This document shows positions 35,164 to 43,915 of a stretch of 57,522 nt of DNA, piece by piece (position 1 is the first letter of the stretch; every line of letters starts with the position of its first letter). Origin of the DNA: Bacteroidales bacterium. Its GTDB lineage: Bacteria > Bacteroidota > Bacteroidia > Bacteroidales > P3. Under the pieces are notes generated by a model. The model worked only from the letters and a program-made list of their open reading frames with translations. It was not told where the DNA came from and ran no database searches. A program made the translations under genes and the position numbers. The stretch spans positions 1-57,522 of the forward strand of contig JAGBOF010000004.1 in assembly GCA_017633985.1 (NCBI GenBank). Direction: 5' to 3'.

Positions 35164-35210
35164 AAATAAAATTTTTGGTAAAATTGTTTTGCTGGTAAAT
35201 AAAAAAGAAG

Positions 35211-35218
35211 TAATTTTG
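35211..35218 (+). promoter_or_regulatory. -7 box (TAATTTTG) for the phase-variable T9SS cargo gene
   Basis: TAATTTTG lies 46 bp before ATG 35265; the TTG near 35190 could be the -33 element. The G tract at 35333 is thus well inside the transcript. Confidence 0.6.
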
Positions 35219-35264
35219 CAAACTGATTAACAGCGTAGAAACATATAAAATAACAATAAAACAA

Positions 35265-37951
35265 ATGTTTAGAAAAATGATGACACGTAAAAATGTATTA
35301 ACTGTTGATAAACAGTTAATTAAACGACCGACGGGGGGGGGGGGATTTTAAGAAGTAATCCCGTAAAGACCCTAACATTAATCCTTTTAGGTATATTCCT
35401 TTTACCCAATATAGCCTCCGCACAGCCAAGTTTAAGCGGTTCAGGTACACAAAGCGATCCTTACTTAATACAATCCTACGACGATTTTATCTACTTTGCT
35501 AATTATTGTAACAACAATGCGAACGGCACATTATTAACTGTTCAGATAACTCAGTGGAATTCCGAACAAAATGCTGCTTATTTCTCAATAGAAACAGATA
35601 TTACTTTAACAGGTAGTGAAACATGCTTTCCTATTAAGAATTTTAAGGGAAGAATAAATGGTAACGGACATACTATTTCGGGACTTGTGATAGATAAGGC
35701 AGCAGAAGATAATGTGGCTTTATTTTCTAATCCTGGTTGGAGAGGTAGCACATGGAACGGTTCTACTACGGCTGAACAAGAAAAATATATTTCTGCAATA
35801 GAAGGAATAGGTCTGATAGATCCTGTCATTAAAGGAAAAAATTATGTGGCATGTTTCGTTGATTATTTTTCAGGTACATTGCAATATGTTAAAAATTGCT
35901 ATGCTCAAAATCCTACAATAGAAATGTTGAACGGCGGACAAAAGGGCGGAGGTATAGCAGGTGAAGTAAACGACGGTAATAATGATTTGGCAGATTCAAA
36001 GTCGGGAATAATAGAAAATTGTTACGTTTCCGGAGGTACTCTTACATTTAAATATTCAGGACAGTCTGAAATTATGATAGGCGGAATTGTCGGAGGAGAG
36101 CATTATAAACTTGATAAATGCTTCTCTACGATGAAGATAATTGTCGAAGATTGCCCTTCCGATCAAGATATGGGAGTGTCTCCTATAGCTTATAGACAAG
36201 GATCGAATAGTTATATTGAAGACGCTTTTTATTTGAGTGGAACGATAGAGCCTTCAACTATAAAATTGAATACAGGTTCTTATCCGCAGACAGCAGAAGA
36301 AAAAGCCGCATCAGAAAAAGCAGATATGGAATCTTTGATTGAAGCTGTAACAGCTTTAACAGATGATGACGGAAATCAAATCTTTGTAGAAAATCCTAAA
36401 GATCCTACAGGTGCCCCTATTTTGGCATCACAATTATCCTCCGCTGTTAGTTCAGGTAGTTTGGTTAAGTTGTATATTGATAAATGGAACTTGGTAGGAA
36501 GTTTTGGTAATGTGGCTCAGTTAAACGAAAATACTGACGGTAATGATATGGCTGCAGTAGAGTTTAATTATGATGAAAACAATTGGCAGAACAAGTACAT
36601 GCATGCAACTGACGAAAGCAAAGGAAGTACAAAGATGACACCTGGTTTGGGTTATTTCGTATGGCCGTTTGCATACAAACCATTGACAGAAGAACAGAAC
36701 AATAACGGTTCGGAAAACGGCGATGAAGTAACGACAAATAAGAGTGATAAAATCGGTAAATATACTTATGTGCCGAGAAATGATTCCTTTGTTAAAGACG
36801 GTGATTTCACTGTATCTTTAATAAACAGCAATGACCCTCATTGGTACGCTCTTTCCAATCCTTATACAAAGAATATATATGTAAAACCTTTCGCAGACGA
36901 TAACAGTTTAAACGGAGAGTATGTTTATACGTATGATGTAGATAAAGGATGGAATTATGTAGCAATTAATGCATATGTCAGATATGATACAGTTGTGACT
37001 GTTCCTTATAATCAGTACAATAGTTGGTTGGAAGTAACAACAACGATTAAAAAAGTTGAGTTTGACGGTACTAAAACAACAGAAGAAGAATTATCTACGA
37101 CAAAAGTAACTAGACAAGTTTCTGATGCCGAAAAAGGGACAACTACAACAACAAGTGGAACAACTTATGGATCTTATATTCAGCCTACACAGGGCTTTGT
37201 TATAAGCGGACAAAATGCTTCTTATACAGCTTCGTTTAAATCAACACATGCAAAACAAACGGTAGAGAACTCTTCCAAAGTATCATCGAAAAGTTTGGCA
37301 CAGCCATTAGAAAAGATGGTATTTAGCAGCGTTGCAAACAATACTGAAAGGAAGATGTTGGCTGCACAGACAGAGTTAGCAAGCAACGGTTATGACAACG
37401 GCGATTCATACGTAATGTTATCAACAAACAGAACTGATTATGTTGAACCTTACTTCGTAGTGGAAAATAAGAATCTGTATTCGAATAGATTTAAATCACT
37501 TCCTTACGAGGCAGAGATAAACTTCCATGCAGCAAAACAGAGTGAGACTGAATTCTCTGTAAGCAATGTTCCGCAGGATATGGATGTTTATATTGTTGAT
37601 TTGGCAAAACAAACAGAGACTTTGTTATCTGACGGCAGCACATTCACCTTTACGGCAGAAGAAGGCGAGAATGAGGGCAGATATAAGATAAAATTCATCA
37701 ATAAGAAATCAGGAATTAACGATGTTACCGAAGCTGATGCGAACGTTGTGTCTTACGACCGTAACGTTTCGGTTAGCGGAACAGACTTGAAGAGTGTAAA
37801 AGTGGTGAATATGTTAGGCCTGCAAGTTTACAAGGCGAACATCAACTCCGGCACACACCGTTTTGATTTGGAAGGCGCAGAGGCAGGCACATACGTGGTA
37901 GTAGTTGAGACTGCAAAGGGCACAAAATCACAGAAGATAATAATAAAATAG
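35265..37951 (+). CDS. Predicted phase-variable T9SS cargo surface protein (frame OFF at 12 G)
   Basis: From ATG 35265, 23 codons (M-F-R-K-M-M... L-I-K-R-P-T) run into a 12-G tract and stop at TAA 35348-35350. One frame over, an uninterrupted frame runs from the tract to TAG 37949-37951: signal peptide (V-K-T-L-T-L-I-L-L-G-I-F... ending A-S-A-Q), a GLUG/beta-helix-like region (G-R-I-N-G-N-G-H-T-I-S-G-L, V-K-N-C-Y-A, I-E-N-C-Y-V), and a type A T9SS sorting domain ending S-Q-K-I-I-I-K. The total length of 2687 bases is one short of a multiple of three; 13 G (or 10) would give one frame of about 895 residues. The downstream frame has no ATG before the signal peptide; the first GTG (35687) lies within the mature domain. 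Paralogue of the gene at 25833. Confidence 0.8.
35333..35344 (+). repeat. Poly-G tract (12 G), candidate slipped-strand switch
   Basis: Twelve G between the leader codons K-R-P-T and the signal peptide. At 12 G the ATG frame terminates three codons past the tract; 13 or 10 G joins it to the mature protein. A TTAACTGT/ACAGTTAA stem-loop (35298-35319) lies just upstream. Length calls at such tracts can be inaccurate in assemblies. Confidence 0.9.
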
Positions 37952-38038
37952 TTTTGACTAATTTATTTACTCATCATTATAAATTAGTTTTGTTTAATAA
38001 ATTCGTTCTTAGGAGCAGGTGTTCTACCTGCTCTTTTT
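37950..38038 (+). terminator. Conserved 3' UTR and terminator of the plus-strand T9SS cargo gene
   Basis: The segment 37950-38010 is shared with the minus-strand paralogue (27 identical bases, then similar through TTCGTTCTT). It is followed by the hairpin GAGCAGGT/ACCTGCTC (38013-38020 with 38026-38033) and a T run, a good rho-independent terminator. Confidence 0.8.
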
Positions 38039-38083
38039 CTTTTTCGTATAAACAAAACAAACAAATATAATCTAACGGAAATA

Positions 38084-38163
38084 AGACGCCGTTAAAAAAA
38101 ATTAATCAGCCTGATTAAAAAATTTTTAAGGCTGATTAAAAAATTTTTACGCCTTAAAAATTT
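38084..38163. repeat. 21-bp repeat array 8
   Basis: CTGATTA recurs at 38111 and 38132, 21 bp apart. Bases 38096-38163 (68 bp) are identical to 43069-43136. The array includes the stop codon and last codons of nnrD (38154-38163). Confidence 0.95.
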
Positions 38164-39050
38164 TGCATTATTGCATTAGGTAGGTATTTTATTATGTCAG
38201 AGGCAATTAAGCTGACTTCTCCGACATTTGTTTTGGCACTGTCGCCAGCCGCTGCGTGAAGGTAAACGCCAAGTTTCGCCGTCTCTTGTGCAGAAAAGCC
38301 TTGAGCGAGGATTCCCAAGAGAATGCCAGTCAATACATCGCCGCTTCCCGCCGTTGCCATGCCCGCATTACCTGTTGTGTTAAAGAAAATATCGCCTGTC
38401 TGGACGGATACAGCCGTTATGCCGCCTTTTAAAACGATTGTAACGCCCGTTTGAGCGGAGAAATTACGCATAAATTCCAATTTGTCTTTGTAAGAAGGGA
38501 ATTTGCCGAAAAGGCGTTCGAATTCTTTGGGGTGGGGCGTAAGTATGGTGTCCTTATGCAGGAGGGATTCGAAGTCAGGTATTTGCGAGAGCAGATTAAG
38601 TCCGTCCGCATCGATGATAAGCGGTTTTTTATTTGTGTTTAAAAGATGTAAAAGTGCCTGTTTGGTTTCTTCTTTGGTATCAAGCCCGGGACCTATTGCC
38701 ACGGCGGAATATTTGTCAGTGTTTATATTTTGGGTAAAAAACTTGTCGCTGCCGTCAATTGACACCATGGCTTCGGGAACGGACGTTTGCATTATATTAT
38801 ATAATAAGGTAGGTATGTGAACTGTCAAAAGACCCAAACCCGAGCGCAGCGCCGCTTTGGCGGAAAGCACACTTGCGCCACCTTTGCCGTAAGAGCCTGC
38901 GATGAGTAGCCCGTGACCGAAATTGCCTTTGTGTGCAAACTCATTGCGGGGCTGAAAGAACGTTTTATCAAGCGATTGTTTGTCTATAACTTGATAAAAA
39001 GTCCCGTTATTTAAACCGTTGGTTTGAATGAAATAATTAAAATCTTTCAT
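38154..39050 (-). CDS. nnrD: ADP-dependent NAD(P)H-hydrate dehydratase
   Basis: A 298-residue ribokinase-fold enzyme that repairs hydrated NAD(P)H. Signatures are G-H-G-L-L-I-A-G-S-Y-G-K-G-G-A, I-I-D-A-D-G-L-N-L-L, T-P-H-P-K-E-F and N-A-G-M-A-T-A-G-S-G-D-V-L-T-G-I. Only the dehydratase domain is present; many Bacteroidota fuse it to the NnrE epimerase. ATG 39050 is chosen because the longer reading starts at a TTG overlapping the promoter. The last codons and the stop lie in repeat array 8. Confidence 0.93.
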   Translation of the reverse strand: MKDFNYFIQTNGLNNGTFYQVIDKQSLDKTFFQPRNEFAHKGNFGHGLLIAGSYGKGGASVLSAKAALRSGLGLLTVHIPTLLYNIMQTSVPEAMVSIDGSDKFFTQNINTDKYSAVAIGPGLDTKEETKQALLHLLNTNKKPLIIDADGLNLLSQIPDFESLLHKDTILTPHPKEFERLFGKFPSYKDKLEFMRNFSAQTGVTIVLKGGITAVSVQTGDIFFNTTGNAGMATAGSGDVLTGILLGILAQGFSAQETAKLGVYLHAAAGDSAKTNVGEVSLIASDIIKYLPNAIMQNF

Positions 39051-39070
39051 GTAGCAAAAAAATCTTTTTG

Positions 39071-39078
39071 CAAAAATA
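39071..39078 (-). promoter_or_regulatory. -7 box (TATTTTTG, minus strand) for nnrD
   Basis: TATTTTTG on the minus strand lies 20 bp before ATG 39050. Confidence 0.6.
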
Positions 39079-39112
39079 GGCAATATTTTCTGATTGTTTG
39101 CAAAAAAATAAT

Positions 39113-39120
39113 TAACTTTG
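39113..39120 (+). promoter_or_regulatory. -7 box (TAACTTTG) for the POT transporter
   Basis: TAACTTTG lies 45 bp before ATG 39166, divergent from the nnrD promoter. Confidence 0.6.
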
Positions 39121-39165
39121 CAAACTTGAAAATAAAAATAATTAATTAATAAAATACAAAAAGTT

Positions 39166-40773
39166 ATGGTTACATGGATTTTAATTGCAGTGGCTGCTAT
39201 TTGGCTGCTGGGCTCCTTGGGAGTGCTTATCTCGGGCAGTATTAAAGGACATCCTAAAGGTCTTATTCCTGCCGCATTGAGTAATATGGGAGAACGTTTC
39301 GGCTATTATATAATGAACGCCGTTTTGTTGCTCTTCCTTTGTTCCAAATTCGGACTTTCCGACGGTACATCGGGCTTGATTTACTCTGTTTTCTATGCTG
39401 CTATCTATGTGTTGTCACTTGTGGGCGGTATAATTGCAGACCGTACCCAGAATTATAAAGGTACGATACAGAAAGGTTTGATAGTAATGGCATTGGGCTA
39501 TGTTCTTCTGGCTATTCCTATCACCGCAACGAGCGGTAATCTGTCATGGCTGCTTCCTTTCACATGCGTTGCTTTGGCTTTGATTGCTTTCGGTAACGGA
39601 TTATTCAAAGGAAACTTGCAGGCTATCGTCGGACAGATGTATGACGATTATGAAGCACAGGAAGCCAAGAAAGGCGAAGATGCTTTAAGAGTTGCAAAAG
39701 AGAAAAGAGATTCGGGCTTCCAGATATTCTATGTTTTCATCAATATAGGCGGTTTAATAGCACCGTTTGTTGCTCCTTCAATCCGTCAGTGGTGGTTAAA
39801 AGCCCATGATTTTATCTACAATGCCAATCTTCCTGAACTTTGCCACAAAGCAATTGCAGGCAATTTGGGCGAGAGTGCCGATAAATATGCTACATTGTCA
39901 CAAGAGGCTGTAATAAGCGGCGGAACTTTTGACCCGAGTGCTTATTTGGAAGTATTCAATCAAGGTGTTCACTTCTCATTCTGGGCATCCGTTGCAGCAA
40001 TGGTGTTGTCCTTGATAATCTTTATAGCAAGTAAGAAAATGTTCCCTACACCTGTAAAGAAAGAAGCTGCAGCTGCAGTGGAATATACAGCAGCAGAAAA
40101 ACAGGCAATGGCTAAAGAAATCAAACAAAGAATGTATGCATTGTTTGCAGTATTGGGTATAGCAATCTTTTTCTGGTTCTCATTCCATCAAAACGGTCAG
40201 TCGTTGTCCGTATTTGCGAGAGACTTCGTTAAAACCGACGCTATAGCTCCTGAAATCTGGCAGGCAGTCAATCCGTTCTTCGTAATAGTTTTGACACCTA
40301 TAATTATGGCTATTTTCGGTTCCTTGGCAAGAAAAGGAAAAGATATCTCCACTCCGCGTAAGATAGCATACGGTATGGCAATAGCAGCCTGTGCTTACTT
40401 ATTCCTTACAGCATTCTCCTATATGCAGGGATACCCTTCGGGAGAAGAATTCAGAGCAACGGGCAATGAGGCAGACAAAGCCGGATGGTGGGTTTTGATT
40501 GTGACTTACTTCTTCCTTACGGTTGCCGAATTGTTTATCTCGCCTTTGGGATTGTCATTTGTTTCCAAGGTAGCCCCTAAACATCTTTTGGGATTGTGTC
40601 AGGGACTTTGGTTAGGCGCAACTGCAGTCGGTAATCTTCTTATTTGGATAGGACCTGTTATGTATAACGCTTGGCCTATATGGAAATGCTGGACTGTTTT
40701 CGCATGCGTATGTATTATATCAATGGGCGTAATGTTGGGAATGGTTAAATGGTTGGAAAGAGTAACCAAATAA
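39166..40773 (+). CDS. POT family peptide/proton symporter
   Basis: A 535-residue major-facilitator protein with 12-14 hydrophobic segments, expected to import di- and tripeptides with protons. The helix-1 motif normally written ExxERFxYY appears as N-M-G-E-R-F-G-Y-Y, so the first glutamate is replaced. The helix-2 to -4 region contains G-G-I-I-A-D-R and F-G-N-G-L-F-K-G-N-L. A soluble insertion (about 165-185) follows F-K-G-N. Monocistronic: own promoter and strong terminator. Confidence 0.9.
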   Translation: MVTWILIAVAAIWLLGSLGVLISGSIKGHPKGLIPAALSNMGERFGYYIMNAVLLLFLCSKFGLSDGTSGLIYSVFYAAIYVLSLVGGIIADRTQNYKGTIQKGLIVMALGYVLLAIPITATSGNLSWLLPFTCVALALIAFGNGLFKGNLQAIVGQMYDDYEAQEAKKGEDALRVAKEKRDSGFQIFYVFINIGGLIAPFVAPSIRQWWLKAHDFIYNANLPELCHKAIAGNLGESADKYATLSQEAVISGGTFDPSAYLEVFNQGVHFSFWASVAAMVLSLIIFIASKKMFPTPVKKEAAAAVEYTAAEKQAMAKEIKQRMYALFAVLGIAIFFWFSFHQNGQSLSVFARDFVKTDAIAPEIWQAVNPFFVIVLTPIIMAIFGSLARKGKDISTPRKIAYGMAIAACAYLFLTAFSYMQGYPSGEEFRATGNEADKAGWWVLIVTYFFLTVAELFISPLGLSFVSKVAPKHLLGLCQGLWLGATAVGNLLIWIGPVMYNAWPIWKCWTVFACVCIISMGVMLGMVKWLERVTK

Positions 40774-40824
40774 CAACAGCAGAACATAAAAAAGAAGTTT
40801 TTTAGTAAAAATTTCATAAAAATG

Positions 40825-40858
40825 AATACGGGTAACGTTTTGTTATCCGTATTTTTTA
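40825..40858 (+). terminator. Rho-independent terminator of the POT transporter gene
   Basis: A 12-bp stem (40825-40836 with 40842-40853, one G-T wobble) with a five-base loop and a T run. Confidence 0.85.
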
Positions 40859-40866
40859 TATCTTTG
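40859..40866 (+). promoter_or_regulatory. -7 box (TATCTTTG) for the S4-domain gene
   Basis: TATCTTTG directly follows the preceding terminator and lies 33 bp before ATG 40900. Confidence 0.6.
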
Positions 40867-40899
40867 CAAACTCAAATCACAAACGGCGGATATTGAATA

Positions 40900-41118
40900 A
40901 TGAAAGAAATACATTTCAAAATACGAACGGAAGACGAGTTTATACAGCTTATTCAGCTTTTGAAGGCATCTAATGCGGCAGAATCGGGCGGTATGGCACA
41001 AATTTTGGTAACCCAAGGCATGGTAAAACGTAACGGAGAGACAGAATTGAGGAAAAGAGCAAAGATAAAAAGAGGTGAGAGGATAGAAACGCAGGGTTTT
41101 GTGATTATTACGGAGTAG
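40900..41118 (+). CDS. S4-like RNA-binding protein (YbcJ/YaaA type)
   Basis: A 72-residue protein that is essentially one S4 domain: F-I-Q-L-I-Q-L-L-K, G-G-M-A-Q-I-L-V-T-Q-G-M-V-K-R-N-G-E-T-E-L-R-K-R, then a basic loop. Such small proteins bind RNA, probably ribosomal; the precise role is unknown. It is read from its own promoter, with 130 bp to the next gene. Confidence 0.85.
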   Translation: MKEIHFKIRTEDEFIQLIQLLKASNAAESGGMAQILVTQGMVKRNGETELRKRAKIKRGERIETQGFVIITE

Positions 41119-41248
41119 GATTAGGAAGTTTTAAGTTTTAAAGCAGTGTTTAGGGTGAGTGGTTTAGTGTTTGGGGATTTGGAATCATAGAAAAAAGAAA
41201 GCAAGAAAACAATAAAATTTACTGAACAGAAATAAAAAACTAAGAAGT

Positions 41249-41680
41249 ATGGATCTTAACGCAATTTTATCAATTTCCGGCAAACCCGGATTATACAAAT
41301 TGATATCAAGAACTAAAAGCGGTGCATTGGTTGAGTCATTGATTGACAAAAAACGTATGCCTGCATTTTCCAATGAAAGAATTTCTTCCCTTAAAGACAT
41401 AAGTATTTTTACGGAAGACGAAGATAAACCGCTTACGGAGGTATTCCAAAATATCTACCGCATTGAAAACGGCGGCAAATGTATTGATCACAAATCCGAC
41501 GAGAAGACTTTGAAAGATTATATGTCTAAAATTCTTCCTGACTATGATAAAGACCGCGTGCATTTGTCGGATATGAAAAAACTTTTCTCTTGGTACAACA
41601 TTTTGTTGGAAAACGGTCTTGTTGATTTGGACGAAGATAAAGCCCAAGAGCAGGAGCCATCCACTCAAGACGGACAATAA
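41249..41680 (+). CDS. DUF5606 family protein
   Basis: A 143-residue cytoplasmic protein conserved in Bacteroidota. It begins M-D-L-N-A-I-L-S-I-S-G-K-P-G-L-Y-K-L, the family hallmark, and ends with an acidic Glu/Asp/Gln tail. Function is unknown. It is followed by a terminator-like hairpin before the WbqC-like gene. Confidence 0.85.
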   Translation: MDLNAILSISGKPGLYKLISRTKSGALVESLIDKKRMPAFSNERISSLKDISIFTEDEDKPLTEVFQNIYRIENGGKCIDHKSDEKTLKDYMSKILPDYDKDRVHLSDMKKLFSWYNILLENGLVDLDEDKAQEQEPSTQDGQ

Positions 41681-41704
41681 AACAATAAAAATACTATAAC
41701 ATTC

Positions 41705-41737
41705 AGCGGAGCAATGCAAAAACTCCGCTTTCTTTTT
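41705..41737 (+). terminator. Terminator hairpin after the DUF5606 gene
   Basis: AGCGGAG (41705-41711) pairs with CTCCGCT (41723-41729), followed by TTCTTTTT. Confidence 0.65.
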
Positions 41738-41751
41738 ATCTTAATCTATTT

Positions 41752-42396
41752 ATGGAGAATATTTACAATCTGAAAACGGATAACGGTTTTACAATATCAC
41801 ATCTGGAGTTCTTCCCGTGCGTAAAACAGTTGGCATTATTCGAAAACAAAAAAAATATAAGCATAGATATTTACGAGAATTTTCCTAAACAGACATTGAG
41901 AAACCGTGCCGTTGTGATGTCTTCGCAGGGCATTTTGAATATTATAGTTCCCGTTAATAAACACGGACGTGATAAGGTGATGACATCCGATATTGAAATA
42001 TCTTATTCGCAGAATTGGCACGTGCAGGCATGGCGTACGGTATATTCTTGCTATGGCAAGAGTCCTTATTTCATATATTATGCCGACAGAGTGAAGGAAA
42101 TTTTGTTTAAAAAGCACAAATATCTTATGGATCTGAATATTGACGCTTTTTATTTCCTAAAAGACGTATTCCGTTTGCAGTGCGAATTATATCTTACCTC
42201 TGATTATATTGAAACGGCGCAGGATAATTACCGCAATTGTTTTATTCCCAAAGACAGAATCAAGGACGGAGAGAATTTAAAACCGTATTACCAATGTTTT
42301 GAGGAAAAATACGGATTTCAGACTAATCTTTCCGCCCTTGATTTGTTGTTTAATTTAGGCAATCAGGCTAACGGATATATCAAAAACTCCTTTTAA
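41752..42396 (+). CDS. WbqC-like family protein
   Basis: A 214-residue protein of the WbqC family, often found in O-antigen and polysaccharide loci and possibly acting in amino-sugar or glycine transfer. Visible blocks are H-L-E-F-F-P-C-V-K-Q, T-L-R-N-R-A-V-V-M-S-S-Q-G and W-H-V-Q-A-W-R-T-V-Y-S-C-Y-G-K-S-P-Y-F. The biochemical role is not established. It converges on the gene at 42419. Confidence 0.85.
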   Translation: MENIYNLKTDNGFTISHLEFFPCVKQLALFENKKNISIDIYENFPKQTLRNRAVVMSSQGILNIIVPVNKHGRDKVMTSDIEISYSQNWHVQAWRTVYSCYGKSPYFIYYADRVKEILFKKHKYLMDLNIDAFYFLKDVFRLQCELYLTSDYIETAQDNYRNCFIPKDRIKDGENLKPYYQCFEEKYGFQTNLSALDLLFNLGNQANGYIKNSF

Positions 42397-42418
42397 GCCG
42401 CTGCCTTGACCTTACGGT

Positions 42419-42844
42419 TTAATTATATGTTACCGTAGGTTCGTAATTAAGCTCAAATTTGATTTTTGCTATCGAATCAGGATTAGGTTCAACGCTTATA
42501 AGCAACAATGCAAGCCAAAATTTAGGATGTTCAAGCTCTTGTTTGTCGGCACCCAATACTTTGGTTTTGTCTTTTATGCTTATATAAAGTGTGTAACCCA
42601 TCGTGGTGAATTTCAAAAGGTGTTTGCCGTCATATTCACGCTTGATGTTTTGGTCAACAATCACCATTTCCATAACTTCTTCCAAAGTTTTGTCGGCAAG
42701 TTCTTCTTCCTTACGGCAGATGTTGTACTCACGGATAATATCTCCCACGGTAGGTTCTTTGATAGGTGAATAAGGGTGGAATTTCTCGATTTCCTTTCTT
42801 ACATTGTTCGCAAAATCATTTGCCAATAATTCTAATGTTCTCAT
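42419..42844 (-). CDS. Conserved-looking cytoplasmic protein of unknown function
   Basis: A 141-residue soluble protein, mostly alpha-helical at the start (M-R-T-L-E-L-L-A-N-D-F-A-N-N-V-R-K-E-I-E) with a mixed alpha/beta C-terminal half. No signal peptide, membrane segment or known motif. It has its own -7 element and is flanked by converging wbqC-like and upstream ruvC. I do not recognise the family. Confidence 0.7.
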   Translation of the reverse strand: MRTLELLANDFANNVRKEIEKFHPYSPIKEPTVGDIIREYNICRKEEELADKTLEEVMEMVIVDQNIKREYDGKHLLKFTTMGYTLYISIKDKTKVLGADKQELEHPKFWLALLLISVEPNPDSIAKIKFELNYEPTVTYN

Positions 42845-42886
42845 ATTATTAAGTGTTTTTTATTTTATTTCCATGATTAATTTTTG

Positions 42887-42894
42887 CAAATATA
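42887..42894 (-). promoter_or_regulatory. -7 box (TATATTTG, minus strand) for the 141-residue protein
   Basis: TATATTTG on the minus strand lies 42 bp before ATG 42844. Confidence 0.5.
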
Positions 42895-43051
42895 GTAAAA
42901 AAAATGTTATTTCTGCAAAAATTTTGCTTTTTTCGTCTTTTTGTAGTGAAAAAAGTGTAATTGACGGCATCAAAATACTGAAAAAAGATTCGGATTCCGC
43001 ATATTAAGAGTTTAAAACATATCGGCAGAAAAATATTAAAATATTGCGTCA

Positions 43052-43136
43052 AAATAAAACGCCGTTTTAAAAAATTAATCAGCCTGATTAAAAAATTTTT
43101 AAGGCTGATTAAAAAATTTTTACGCCTTAAAAATTT
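43052..43136. repeat. 21-bp repeat array 9
   Basis: Same structure as array 8, with 68 identical bases (43069-43136). It is preceded by AAAACGCCGTTTTAA as in array 6. It accounts for most of the 348-bp gap between the unknown gene and ruvC; the rest is AT-rich with one promoter element. Confidence 0.95.
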
Positions 43137-43192
43137 ACGCCCTTATTGTATCAATGTTTTAAGGCGTGGCTTTCGTAGGTTAATGTGCTGAT

Positions 43193-43792
43193 TTATTGAC
43201 CGATTATGCGGTTTTTGTGCTCATTTACGAATGCAGCCCAAGACAAAGTCTTCGTTTTGGGTTTCTTTTGGGCAAGTTGAGAGTTTACACCCGTGTCCAT
43301 TTTCTGCGATTGTCCGCAATAGCAAACAGCAACTGCCAAAGCATCGGACGCATCCAGGTATTTGGGATTTTCATCAATGAGTTTCATCATTTGCAACATT
43401 TTCATGACTTGTTCTTTTGAGGCGTTGCCGTTGCCCGTTATGGATTGCTTTACCCTTTTGGGCGGAAACTCCACAAAAGGTATGCTTTGGGATAATCCCG
43501 CAGCGATACAAATACCCTGAACACGCCCCAATTTGAGCATACTTTGCACGTTTTTGCCGAAAAACGGGGCTTCCAATGCCAGAATATCGGGTTTGTATTC
43601 GTTGATTTTCGCAATTATAAAATCAAAAATCTGTTTCATACGTGTGGACATCTCTGTTTTAGTGCTCAATTTCAGTACGTCCATCTCCAAAACTTCCATT
43701 TGTTTGCCTGTTTTTCGGACAAACGAATATCCCATTACGTTTGTGCCTGGGTCAATGCCCAAAACTATTTCTTCTTTTGCCGTGTATTCCAT
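43193..43792 (-). CDS. ruvC: Holliday junction resolvase RuvC
   Basis: A 199-residue endonuclease that cuts four-way junctions with RuvAB. Catalytic acidic residues are visible in L-G-I-D-P-G-T-N-V-M-G, A-L-E-A-P-F-F and D-A-S-D-A-L-A-V-A, with P-P-K-R-V-K-Q-S-I-T-G-N-G before the helical cap. ATG 43792 (M-E-Y-T-A-K-E-E) is the conventional start; the open frame upstream overlaps the divergent gene and has no family similarity. Confidence 0.97.
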   Translation of the reverse strand: MEYTAKEEIVLGIDPGTNVMGYSFVRKTGKQMEVLEMDVLKLSTKTEMSTRMKQIFDFIIAKINEYKPDILALEAPFFGKNVQSMLKLGRVQGICIAAGLSQSIPFVEFPPKRVKQSITGNGNASKEQVMKMLQMMKLIDENPKYLDASDALAVAVCYCGQSQKMDTGVNSQLAQKKPKTKTLSWAAFVNEHKNRIIGQ

Positions 43793-43844
43793 GTTATTTT
43801 GATAAAAAAACGCATAATATAAACGTAATTTGGTATAAATATTG

Positions 43845-43852
43845 TATCTTTG
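43845..43852 (+). promoter_or_regulatory. -7 box (TATCTTTG) for the dksA-like/lspA/CBS-protein operon
   Basis: TATCTTTG lies 63 bp before ATG 43916. Confidence 0.6.
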
Positions 43853-43915
43853 CACTTTATAAAAGCAGAAAATATTATAAAACAGTAGAATAAAACATTC
43901 ATTATATAATAGGAA

